33,533 nt of DNA from the NCBI GenBank assembly GCA_029780675.1, contig JAKOYE010000185.1, positions 70,893 through 104,425 on the forward strand, read 5' to 3'. The notes below the pieces were generated by a model. That model did no database searches and was not told the origin of the DNA. It saw only the letters and a list, made by a program, of their open reading frames with translations. Each line of letters starts with the position of its first letter. The first letter of the stretch is position 1. The position numbers were made by a program, and so were the translations under genes. Below, piece after piece: positions 26,491-33,132 of the stretch. The stretch comes from Actinomycetes bacterium. GTDB lineage: Bacteria > Actinomycetota > Actinomycetes > Mycobacteriales > Mycobacteriaceae.

Positions 26491-27463
26491 GGTGTACGAG
26501 GATCTGATCGCCCAGGATGAGGCGGGCACCCTTCCGGTCCGGGTCGCCGGGTCGTACTGGACACGGACGCCGAGCGATGACCCCCGGGCGATCGCCGACG
26601 GACTGGCCCGCTGGAACCGTGAGCTGCGATCCGCGCACGTGTCGATCAGCACCTGCAAAATGTGGGCCGACGGCACCCTCATGAGCGGCGGGGCGTTGCT
26701 GCTGTCCCCGTGCTGCGGGCACGCCCCGGATGACCTCGGCACCATGACCTTCCCGCCGGAGAAGATCGAAGCCCAGATCCGGGCGGTGCAGGCGGCCGGA
26801 TTCGATATGCACATCCACGTCGACGCCGACGGATCGGCCCGGGTGGTGCTGGACGCCTACCAGAAAGCCCGCGAGACGTTGCTGAGCAGTGGCGGCCCGT
26901 CCGGCCCGGGGTGGTCGCCGCGCCACGTCCTGGCGCACAACTCGATGGTCGACCCGGCCGACATCAACCGCTACGCCCACCTCGGCGTGATCGCCAACTG
27001 CACGCCGCTGTGGGGTACCGACTACAACGGCCAGTACCGCGACATCTACACCACGATGCTGGGCGCGGAACGGGTCGAGGAGCGGTTGTTCCCCTACGGG
27101 GATCTGGTCCGTTCCGGGGCGACGGTCACCTACGGCAGCGACATCCCCGGAGTGGACATTCCGGAGATCCCGCCGCTGATCCAGATCGAGGCGCTGGTGA
27201 CCCGGCAGCGGCCCGGATACCCCGAGGACGAGCCGTTGGTGGCACGCCAGCGCATCGGCCTGCATGACGCGCTGCGCGGCTACACCGCCAACGGTGCCTA
27301 CCAGTTGCGGCTGGACCACCGCATCGGAACGCTGACCGCCGGGAAGGCCGCCGATCTGACGGTGCTGGAGGCGGATCTCTTCCGGGTGGATCCGCGGCAG
27401 ATCCACGCCGTGCCGGTGGTGCTGACGATGATGGACGGCCGGATCACCCACGACGCGCGCTGA
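26477..27463 (+). pseudogene. Amidohydrolase (YtcJ-like, family 3), 3' part
   Basis: From 26491 on this is the C-terminal 60% of the split amidohydrolase, starting at VYEDLIAQDE. It keeps the barrel features expected downstream of the HxH motif: a His-containing HIHVDADGSA segment, VLAHNSMVDPAD, the active-site Asp in TYGSDIPGVD and a C-terminal GTLTAGKAADLTVLEAD, the classic amidohydrolase ending. The open frame now begins at an ATG inside the insertion sequence's right terminal repeat (26477), adding five codons of IS origin (MSGVL). It might be expressed as a fragment from there, but without the N-terminal metal site it should not be active. Confidence 0.88.
26491..26497. repeat. Target-site duplication, right copy
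   Basis: GGTGTAC, identical to 24041-24047. Removing one copy together with the element restores the codons for W-V-Y-E-D in frame. Confidence 0.85.
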
Positions 27464-27486
27464 CGGGCGACGGCTCGGATACCAGA

Positions 27487-28125
27487 ATGGTGGATATGGC
27501 GTTCAGCGGATGGCCGGTCGAAGCGGTCGAGTTCTACGAGGGACTGCAGGCCGACAACTCCAAGACCTACTGGCAGGACCACCGAGCCGTCTACGAGCAG
27601 TGCGTCCGCACCCCGATGGAACAGTTGCTCGACGAACTCGCCGACGAATTCGGAACCGGCAAGCTCTTCCGGCCCTACCGCGACGTCCGGTTCAGCGCGA
27701 ACAAGGAGCCGTACAAGACGAACTGCGCGGCCACCCTCGGTCAGGGTGTCGGCCAGGCCTACCTGTCCTTCTCGGCCGATGAGTTGTCCGTGGGCGGTGG
27801 GCTCTACATGCCGGATCCCGCGACCCTGCAGCGCTATCGGACCGCCGTCGACCGGGAGAAGTCCGGAACCGAACTCTCCGCAATCGTCGACGATCTGCAT
27901 CGGGCCGGCTACCGGACCATGGCCCATGAGGTCCTGAAGACCGCCCCGAAAGGATTTCCCAAGGACCATCCCCGCATCGAACTGCTCAGGAACAAGGGCA
28001 TCGCGATGATGATGGAGTGGCCGCCGGCCGCCTGGCTGGGCACCGCCGCGGCCAAGGAACGGATTGTCACGGCTCTGCGCGCCGGGCGCCCGCTGAACGG
28101 CTGGTTGGACCGGTACGTCAGCTGA
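27487..28125 (+). CDS. DUF2461 family protein
   Basis: This 212-residue protein opens FSGWPVEAVEFYEGLQADNSKTYWQ and continues with RPYRDVRFSANKEPYKTN and LYMPDPATLQRYR, the conserved blocks of the DUF2461 (TIGR02453) family. Members are soluble, widespread and without an established function. The start is ATG 27487; an in-frame ATG at 27496 (MAFSGW) is also possible. It ends 1 bp before the lhgO gene, so the two share a transcript. No signal or membrane segment is seen. Confidence 0.87.
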   Translation: MVDMAFSGWPVEAVEFYEGLQADNSKTYWQDHRAVYEQCVRTPMEQLLDELADEFGTGKLFRPYRDVRFSANKEPYKTNCAATLGQGVGQAYLSFSADELSVGGGLYMPDPATLQRYRTAVDREKSGTELSAIVDDLHRAGYRTMAHEVLKTAPKGFPKDHPRIELLRNKGIAMMMEWPPAAWLGTAAAKERIVTALRAGRPLNGWLDRYVS

Positions 28126-28126
28126 C

Positions 28127-29338
28127 ATGGTCGGACCTAAGGATTTGGTGGTCGTCGGCGCCGGCATCGTCGGACTGGCCGTCGCCCGGGAATGGACCGC
28201 GCGCCGTCCGCATGATTCGGTCGTCGTCGTCGAGCAGGAATCCGGGCCGGCACGGCACCAGACTGGCCACAACTCCGGGGTGATCCACGGCGGCATCTAC
28301 TACCAGCCCGGCTCGCTGAAGGCCCGGCTGTGCGTCGACGGCGCCCGGATGATGTACGAGTACTGCGAGGAGCACGGCATCCCGCACGAGCGCTGCGGGA
28401 AGCTCATCGTGGCGGTGGAGCCCGATGAACTGCCCCGGCTCAACGAGTTGGAGATCCGCGGTGCCGCCAATGCGGTGCCCGGATTGCGGCGGGTCGCCGC
28501 CGCGGAGATCGCCGAGATCGAACCGAACGCTGTCGGCCTGGCGGCCCTGCACGCCCCCAACACCGGAATCGTCGACTACGGCGCGGTCGCGCGTCGACTG
28601 GTTGAGGAACTTTCCGCGGCCGGGGTGGACGTCCGATTCAACCTGACGGTCACCGCTGTCGAGGGCGTGGACCCCGCCGTGGTGCACACCGCCGCCGGGC
28701 CGATCCGGGCCCGCACCGTCATCGCCTGCGCGGGGCTGTGGGCCGATCGGCTGGCCCGGCGCTCCGGTGCGCCGCGCGACCCGCAGATCGTTCCGTTTCG
28801 GGGGGCCTACCTGGGGTTGCGCCACACTCCGCAGCCTCGGTTACGCGGGATGATCTACCCGGTGCCCAACCCAGACTTGCCGTTTCTGGGCGTGCATATC
28901 ACCCGTCACATCGGCGGCGAGGTGACTTTGGGGCCGACGGCGATGATGGTGGCCGCGCGTGACGCGTATTCGCTGCGGCGGTTCAGTGCCCGGGACACGT
29001 GGGAGTCGTTGACCTGGCCGGGCACCTGGCGGGTGATGCGCCGCTATTGGATGGTCGGGGCCGATGAGCTGCGGATGGCCGCGAGCCGGCGGGCCTTCGT
29101 CGCGGCGGCCGCCCGTTACATGCCTGGCCTGACGGTCGAAGATCTCGACGGCAGCTCGCACGCGGGGGTGCGCGCGCAGGCCGTCGGCCGAGACGGATCG
29201 CTGGTGGACGATTTCGTCATATCGGGCTCGGAGCGGGTGTGCTACGTGCGCAACGCGCCCTCGCCCGCAGCCACGTCGTCGTTTGCCCTGGCCCGGGAAT
29301 TGGTCGACCGGGTGATCGGGTCAACGACCGCGGGGTAG
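28127..29338 (+). CDS. lhgO: L-2-hydroxyglutarate oxidase/dehydrogenase LhgO
   Basis: This 403-residue FAD enzyme should oxidise L-2-hydroxyglutarate to 2-oxoglutarate, a metabolite-repair reaction that passes electrons to oxygen or quinones. It begins with the FAD Rossmann motif VVVGAGIVGLAVAREW. The family signature follows at once: RHQTGHNSGVIHGGIYYQPGS, with the His of the active site. HERCGKLIVAVE, VIACAGLWADRLA and PFRGAYLGL are further DAO-fold features, and the end (FVISGSERVCYVRNAPSPAATSS) is typical of LhgO. It follows the DUF2461 gene by 1 bp. Closely related FAD oxidases with other substrates cannot be excluded. Confidence 0.92.
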   Translation: MVGPKDLVVVGAGIVGLAVAREWTARRPHDSVVVVEQESGPARHQTGHNSGVIHGGIYYQPGSLKARLCVDGARMMYEYCEEHGIPHERCGKLIVAVEPDELPRLNELEIRGAANAVPGLRRVAAAEIAEIEPNAVGLAALHAPNTGIVDYGAVARRLVEELSAAGVDVRFNLTVTAVEGVDPAVVHTAAGPIRARTVIACAGLWADRLARRSGAPRDPQIVPFRGAYLGLRHTPQPRLRGMIYPVPNPDLPFLGVHITRHIGGEVTLGPTAMMVAARDAYSLRRFSARDTWESLTWPGTWRVMRRYWMVGADELRMAASRRAFVAAAARYMPGLTVEDLDGSSHAGVRAQAVGRDGSLVDDFVISGSERVCYVRNAPSPAATSSFALARELVDRVIGSTTAG

Positions 29339-29341
29339 CCT
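29336..29341 (+). promoter_or_regulatory. -10 box of purM, leaderless geometry
   Basis: TAGCCT overlaps the lhgO stop codon and ends 8 nt before the purM ATG at 29350. This gives purM its own promoter and supports that start over the earlier in-frame ones. Confidence 0.5.
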
Positions 29342-29349
29342 TGACGCCG

Positions 29350-30450
29350 ATGTCCGGCAAGTCCCTCCCCCCGAAAAACGCCCCGAGTTCCACGCCCACC
29401 AGCGGCATCTCCTATGCGGCCGCCGGTGTCGACATCGAGGCCGGTGACCGGGCGGTGGAACTCTTCAAGCCCCTGGCCAGGAAGGCGAGCCGTCCCGAGG
29501 TCCGTGGCGGGCTCGGCGGCTTCGCCGGTCTGTTCGCCTTGCGCGGCGGTTATCGCGAACCCATCCTGGCCTCCTCCACCGACGGAGTGGGCACCAAACT
29601 CGCGGTCGCGCAGGCCATGGACAAGCACGACACGGTGGGACTCGACCTGGTTGCCATGGTGGTCGACGACCTCGTGGTGTGCGGGGCCGAACCGTTGTTC
29701 CTGCAGGACTACATCGCGGTGGGCCGGACGGTTCCGGAGCGGGTCAGCGCCATCGTGGGCGGTATCGCCGAAGGCTGTGTGATCGCCGGGTGTGCACTCC
29801 TCGGCGGGGAGACGGCTGAGCATCCGGGCCTGATGGAACCCGACCACTACGACGTCTCGGCTACCGGTGTGGGCGTGGTGGAAGCCGATGACCTCCTCGG
29901 CCCGGAGCGGGTCCGCCCCGGTGATGTCGTCATCGCGATGGGGTCGTCCGGATTGCACTCCAACGGCTACTCGTTGGCGCGCAAGGTGCTCCTGGAGATC
30001 GACCGGATGAACCTTGCCGGCCATGTGGAGGAATTCGGCCGCACGCTGGGTGAGGAGTTGCTCGAGCCCACCCGGATCTACGCGAAGGACTGCCTGGCGC
30101 TCGCCGCGGAAACGCAGGTCCGCACCTTCTGCCACGTCACCGGCGGCGGGCTGGCGGGAAACCTCGAGCGCGTCATCCCCAACGGTCTGGTCGCCGAGGT
30201 CGATCGGGGCAGTTGGACGCCCGCGCCGGTCTTCGCGATGATCGCCCAGCGTGGTCGGATCGACCGTGCCGAGATGGAGAAGACGTTCAACATGGGGGTC
30301 GGGATGATCGCCATCGTCGCGCCGGAGGACACCGACCGCGCCTTGGCGATCCTGACCGCCCGCCATCTGAACTGCTGGACACTGGGCACCGTCACAAAAG
30401 GTAAGGATGGACCCCGAGCCAAGATGGTGGGCCAGCACCCACGGTTCTAA
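29350..30450 (+). CDS. purM: AIR synthetase PurM
   Basis: PurM (about 366 residues) closes the imidazole ring: FGAM + ATP to AIR, the step after PurS/Q/L. It shows the family blocks SYAAAGVDIEAGDRAV, the ATP loop SSTDGVGTK, VDDLVVCGAEPLFLQDY, GGETAEHPG and SSGLHSNGYSL, and CHVTGGGLAGN later. The start ATG 29350 is supported by a TAGCCT box 8 nt upstream. A TTG at 29341 with GGGG in front is an alternative, adding three residues. A hairpin overlaps the stop codon. It faces the DUF3073 gene. Confidence 0.97.
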   Translation: MSGKSLPPKNAPSSTPTSGISYAAAGVDIEAGDRAVELFKPLARKASRPEVRGGLGGFAGLFALRGGYREPILASSTDGVGTKLAVAQAMDKHDTVGLDLVAMVVDDLVVCGAEPLFLQDYIAVGRTVPERVSAIVGGIAEGCVIAGCALLGGETAEHPGLMEPDHYDVSATGVGVVEADDLLGPERVRPGDVVIAMGSSGLHSNGYSLARKVLLEIDRMNLAGHVEEFGRTLGEELLEPTRIYAKDCLALAAETQVRTFCHVTGGGLAGNLERVIPNGLVAEVDRGSWTPAPVFAMIAQRGRIDRAEMEKTFNMGVGMIAIVAPEDTDRALAILTARHLNCWTLGTVTKGKDGPRAKMVGQHPRF

Positions 30451-30457
30451 CCGTGGG
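30438..30457. terminator. Hairpin over the purM stop codon
   Basis: CCCACGG (30438-30444) and CCGTGGG (30451-30457) form a perfect 7-bp stem whose short TTCTAA loop holds the stop codon TAA. It could stop transcription from purM or from the convergent DUF3073 gene; no T-tract follows. Confidence 0.5.
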
Positions 30458-30474
30458 GACCGCTCAGGAAAGAC

Positions 30475-30642
30475 TCAGCGACGCCAGTCGTCGTCGTCTT
30501 CCCACGACTCGTTCTGATCGGGATCGCTGGTGCTGGACCCGGCCAGCTCCTGTTGAAGCCGACTGAAGTCAGTTTGCGGAGAGCTGTATTTCAGCTCTCG
30601 GGCAACCTTGGTCTGCTTTGCCTTAGCCCGGCCGCGGCCCAT
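30475..30642 (-). CDS. DUF3073 small basic/acidic protein
   Basis: This 55-residue protein begins MGRGRAKAKQTKVARELKYSS, the hallmark of DUF3073, a small actinobacterial family. The first half is strongly basic and the end strongly acidic (WEDDDDWRR). Function is unknown. The ATG 30642 has GAGGGGGA about 8 nt upstream; a longer reading to 30699 has no such support. Its place between purM and the YgfZ gene matches M. tuberculosis Rv0810c. The 135-bp upstream gap holds a probable -10 (TAAAGT, minus strand). Confidence 0.9.
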   Translation of the reverse strand: MGRGRAKAKQTKVARELKYSSPQTDFSRLQQELAGSSTSDPDQNESWEDDDDWRR

Positions 30643-30721
30643 GGGGGATCCCCCTCGCGCAATAACGGAGCGGTCCAAGGACGGACGGCTCCGGATCAAT
30701 GTGGTGTTTGTCCTGACGACT

Positions 30722-30727
30722 ACTTTA
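30722..30727 (-). promoter_or_regulatory. Possible -10 box of the DUF3073 gene
   Basis: TAAAGT on the minus strand, about 80 nt before the start codon, predicts a leader of about 70 nt. It is the best TANNNT match in the 30643-30777 gap; no strong -35 accompanies it. Confidence 0.4.
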
Positions 30728-30777
30728 CCGTGCCGGGTCCCGATCCGTGCCGAGGCCCGTTCGCCCGGTGGTGAACG

Positions 30778-31902
30778 TCAACGGCCGTGGCGTAAGCGGT
30801 CCACGGCCACCCGGCCCGCACCGGCGACGTCCGCAGGCGGCAGCGACTCCTCGTCGATCTCCGCGGCGACCTGATGCTCACCTCCGGTACGTAACGGTGT
30901 TCCCGCTGGAATACCCCTCTTGAGCAGGGCTAACGCGATCGGGCCCAGGTCGGCGTGATCGACCACGGTCCCGAGTCGGCCAACCTGCCGGCCGTCGACG
31001 AGTAACGGGTCACCGGTCGCGGGGCGCTCGCCAGACCCGTCGAGATGGAGCAGCACCAGCATTCGCGGTGGCCGGCCCAGGTTGTGCACCCGCGCGACGG
31101 TCTCCTGGCCCCGGTAGCAGCCCTTGTCCAGGTGTACGGCGGGGCCGATCCATCCCACCTCGTGCGGAATGGTCCGCTCGTCGGTGTCCACCCCGAGTCG
31201 CGGGCGGCGAGTCGCGACCCGGTGCGCCTCGTACGCCCAGACACCGGCCGGCCGCACCCCCGCCTCGGCAAGCCGGTCCAGCCAGCGGTCCTTCTGGGCC
31301 GTCGGCACCAGCAGGTCGAGTTCGATTCGGTCGTCGGTGGCGGGCATCCGGCGGATGAAGCCGACCGTGGAACCAGCGTCAGAGCCGCCATCGGTGCCGC
31401 TGCCGGTCCCGCTGTCAGGCAGGGCCACCGCCGTTGCCTCGGCGGGCAGGGCCTCCAGGCCCAGCGCGTTCAGGACGGCTGCCGAACCCAGGTCCGGGCC
31501 CAGCAGTGAGAGCACGGCCAGATCGGCGAGCGCAGGCCGCACGTCCGACCAGAACACCATTTTCTCCAGGTAGGAGAGCAGTGGCGTACCGCGCCACGGT
31601 TCGGTGTCGAGGTAGGTGGTGTCGCCGCATTCCGTCTGCCGCCAGTGATCCTCGACCCGGCCCTGCCCGTCGAGGCTGAGATTTTCCGTGCACGCGCCGT
31701 CGCTCAGGTCGGCCACATGCTGGGTGGAGATCGAATGCAGCCACCTGCGGCGATCGGCGCCGGTCAGCGCGATCACGACGCGGTGCGACCGATCCACCAC
31801 GACCGCGGCACGTTCGGCGGCGTGCTGTTCCCCGAACGGATCGCCGTAGTGCCAGATCGCGCCGGCGTCCGGCGAGCCATCGGGGCACCGCACTGCAGTC
31901 AC
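30778..31902 (-). CDS. ygfZ: YgfZ-type folate-binding protein (GcvT-like)
   Basis: This 374-residue protein has the GcvT/YgfZ fold and the defining motif KGCYRGQE with Cys262. In E. coli, YgfZ uses folate to help maintain certain Fe-S enzymes. The N-terminal ALTGADRRRWLHSISTQ and ENLSLDGQGRVEDHW blocks are the folate-domain start. An unusual Gly/Ser/Asp-rich insert (GTGSGTDGGSDAGS) lies near residues 166-179. The start is GTG 31902 with TACAGT ending 6 nt upstream, which suggests a leaderless message. It diverges from the PabC-like gene. From memory the M. tuberculosis counterpart is Rv0811c, often annotated as an aminomethyltransferase-like protein. Confidence 0.92.
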   Translation of the reverse strand: MTAVRCPDGSPDAGAIWHYGDPFGEQHAAERAAVVVDRSHRVVIALTGADRRRWLHSISTQHVADLSDGACTENLSLDGQGRVEDHWRQTECGDTTYLDTEPWRGTPLLSYLEKMVFWSDVRPALADLAVLSLLGPDLGSAAVLNALGLEALPAEATAVALPDSGTGSGTDGGSDAGSTVGFIRRMPATDDRIELDLLVPTAQKDRWLDRLAEAGVRPAGVWAYEAHRVATRRPRLGVDTDERTIPHEVGWIGPAVHLDKGCYRGQETVARVHNLGRPPRMLVLLHLDGSGERPATGDPLLVDGRQVGRLGTVVDHADLGPIALALLKRGIPAGTPLRTGGEHQVAAEIDEESLPPADVAGAGRVAVDRLRHGR

Positions 31903-31908
31903 ACCTCA

Positions 31909-31914
31909 ACTGTA
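31909..31914 (-). promoter_or_regulatory. -10 box of ygfZ
   Basis: TACAGT on the minus strand ends 6 nt before the ygfZ GTG. It is paired back to back with the plus-strand TACGCT at 31928-31933. Confidence 0.5.
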
Positions 31915-31927
31915 CGAGGCCCGCCAG

Positions 31928-31933
31928 TACGCT
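31928..31933 (+). promoter_or_regulatory. -10 box of the PabC-like gene
   Basis: TACGCT ends 8 nt before the ATG at 31942, and no ribosome binding site is seen, which fits a leaderless message. Confidence 0.5.
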
Positions 31934-31941
31934 CTGAGCTC

Positions 31942-32823
31942 ATGGCCGAGTCGCAGCAGGTCGTCGTCAGCCTCGACGGTGACGTGCGCGACCCCACCCT
32001 GCCGCTGTTGTTCGCCGATGATCTGGCGGCGGTGCGCGGCGACGGCGCCTTCGAGACCCTGCTGGTTCGAGACGGCCGCGCCTGCCTTCTCGACGCGCAC
32101 CTGCGGCGGCTGACCCACTCGGCGGCGATGCTCGAACTGCCGCCGCCGGATCCCGACGCATGGCGGCGAGCGGTGGACATCGCGGTGCGGGAGTGGTCGG
32201 AGCGAACCGCCGCGGAGGGGGCTCTGCGGCTGGTGTACAGCCGGGGCCGCGAGACAGGCTCCGGGCCGACGGGATACCTCACCATCACGGCGTTGGCCGA
32301 CCGTGTCGCGGAGGCGCGCCGCGACGGAGTGTCGGCAGTCCTGCTCGACCGCGGATTGGCGGCCGCCGGGACCGACGCGCTGCCCTGGCTGCTCGCCGGC
32401 GCCAAGACGTTGTCCTACGCGGTCAACATGGCGGCACTGCGTCACGCCGCTGACCGGGGCGCCGACGACGTCATCTTCGTCAGCGCCGACGGACTGATTC
32501 TGGAGGGTCCTCGGTCGACGGTGGTGATCGCCGCGGACGCTCCCGGTGGCCGGCCATGCCTGCTCACCCCACCGCCGTGGTATCCGATCCTGCGGGGGAC
32601 CACCCAACAGGCCCTGTTCGAAACCGCCCGCGCACGCGGCATCGACTGCGACTACCAAGCGTTACGGCCCGCGGACCTGTTTGCGGCACAGGGGGTGTGG
32701 TTGGTGTCCAGTGTCACCCTGGCTGCCCGCGTACACACCCTCGATGGCCGTCCCCTGCCTGCCGGACCCGTCGCGACCGATATGCCCGGACTGGTCGAGG
32801 CTGCCGTGGTCGGTGATCGCTGA
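31942..32823 (+). CDS. pabC: Class IV PLP enzyme, aminodeoxychorismate lyase-like (PabC)
   Basis: This 293-residue fold-type IV PLP enzyme has the predicted cofactor lysine at Lys155 in AGAKTLSYAVN. Other family features are RGDGAFETLLVRDG near the front, LRLVYSRG, DVIFVSADGLILEGPRSTV (phosphate/cofactor contacts), and LRGTTQQALFE near the end. It most likely makes 4-aminobenzoate for folate from aminodeoxychorismate. Branched-chain or D-amino-acid aminotransferases share the fold, so that activity is an alternative. The neighbour YgfZ binds folate, which fits. The start ATG 31942 follows a -10 box by 8 nt. The position matches Rv0812. Confidence 0.85.
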   Translation: MAESQQVVVSLDGDVRDPTLPLLFADDLAAVRGDGAFETLLVRDGRACLLDAHLRRLTHSAAMLELPPPDPDAWRRAVDIAVREWSERTAAEGALRLVYSRGRETGSGPTGYLTITALADRVAEARRDGVSAVLLDRGLAAAGTDALPWLLAGAKTLSYAVNMAALRHAADRGADDVIFVSADGLILEGPRSTVVIAADAPGGRPCLLTPPPWYPILRGTTQQALFETARARGIDCDYQALRPADLFAAQGVWLVSSVTLAARVHTLDGRPLPAGPVATDMPGLVEAAVVGDR

Positions 32824-32836
32824 CGGCGAAAAACCG

Positions 32837-32866
32837 TTGGCGCACTCCGGGTTCGGCGAGTAATTT
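32837..32866 (+). promoter_or_regulatory. Promoter of the small structured transcript
   Basis: TTGGCG (32837-32842) and TAATTT (32861-32866) are separated by 18 nt, one of the few places in the window where both promoter hexamers are recognisable. The transcript would start near 32873. Confidence 0.5.
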
Positions 32867-32872
32867 CGGTCG

Positions 32873-33066
32873 TACACAGGGAAGGAGGTGGTCCGGAACT
32901 TTGAGCAGTAGTGTTTGGACATGTGAGGTGGCTGCCCGCTAGCAGCACCAGGTGCAGGGAATCACCCGCGTACTAGGCGCGCTGGCGAATCCCAGGCAGC
33001 TACCCGGCCCCCGAGCCCCCAGTCAGTCCAACTGTGGATTTACGGCTCGGGGGCCGCTTCTTTCTG
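32873..33066 (+). ncRNA. Candidate structured small RNA or leader transcript
   Basis: About 190 nt lie between a recognisable promoter and a strong terminator, with no larger gene inside and no same-strand gene after it in the window. The first part holds GGAAGGAGGTGGTCC, almost a full complement of the 16S rRNA 3' end. GGTGGCTGCC at 32927-32936 can pair either with nearby GCAGCACC (32942-32949) as a local hairpin or, over ten pairs with one G-U, with GGCAGCTACC at 32995-33004 next to the terminator stem. Two exclusive structures are the usual mark of a regulatory RNA. I do not recognise it as a named family. No tRNA, tmRNA, RNase P, SRP RNA or known riboswitch core is seen. Confidence 0.5.
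32901..32942 (+). CDS. Putative 13-codon ORF in the small transcript
   Basis: TTG at 32901 opens MSSSVWTCEVAAR and stops at TAG 32940-32942, in the region that can form either of two hairpins. The very strong Shine-Dalgarno stretch ends upstream, with GGAGG 12 nt before the TTG, a slightly long spacing. The single Trp and Cys codons could tie translation to RNA folding. Whether it is translated is unknown. The other reading, from GTG 32911 (21 codons), is placed too far from the site. Confidence 0.35.
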   Translation: MSSSVWTCEVAAR

Positions 33067-33068
33067 TC
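33005..33068 (+). terminator. Strong intrinsic terminator
   Basis: CGGCCCCCGAGCC (33005-33017) pairs perfectly over 13 bp with GGCTCGGGGGCCG (33044-33056), with a 26-nt loop. The T-rich CTTCTTTCTGTC follows. It is the best factor-independent terminator in the window. Bases 33069-33132 hold nothing further that I can recognise. Confidence 0.85.
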
Positions 33069-33132
33069 ACCTGATTGTTGTGGCACCCGATTTCACTCTC
33101 CGCGGCACGGTCGCCCGCGATGCATTCCGCCC

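Noticed and set aside
29239..29349. PurM extended upstream to 29239
   Set aside because: It overlaps the end of lhgO, and the added residues do not resemble PurM.
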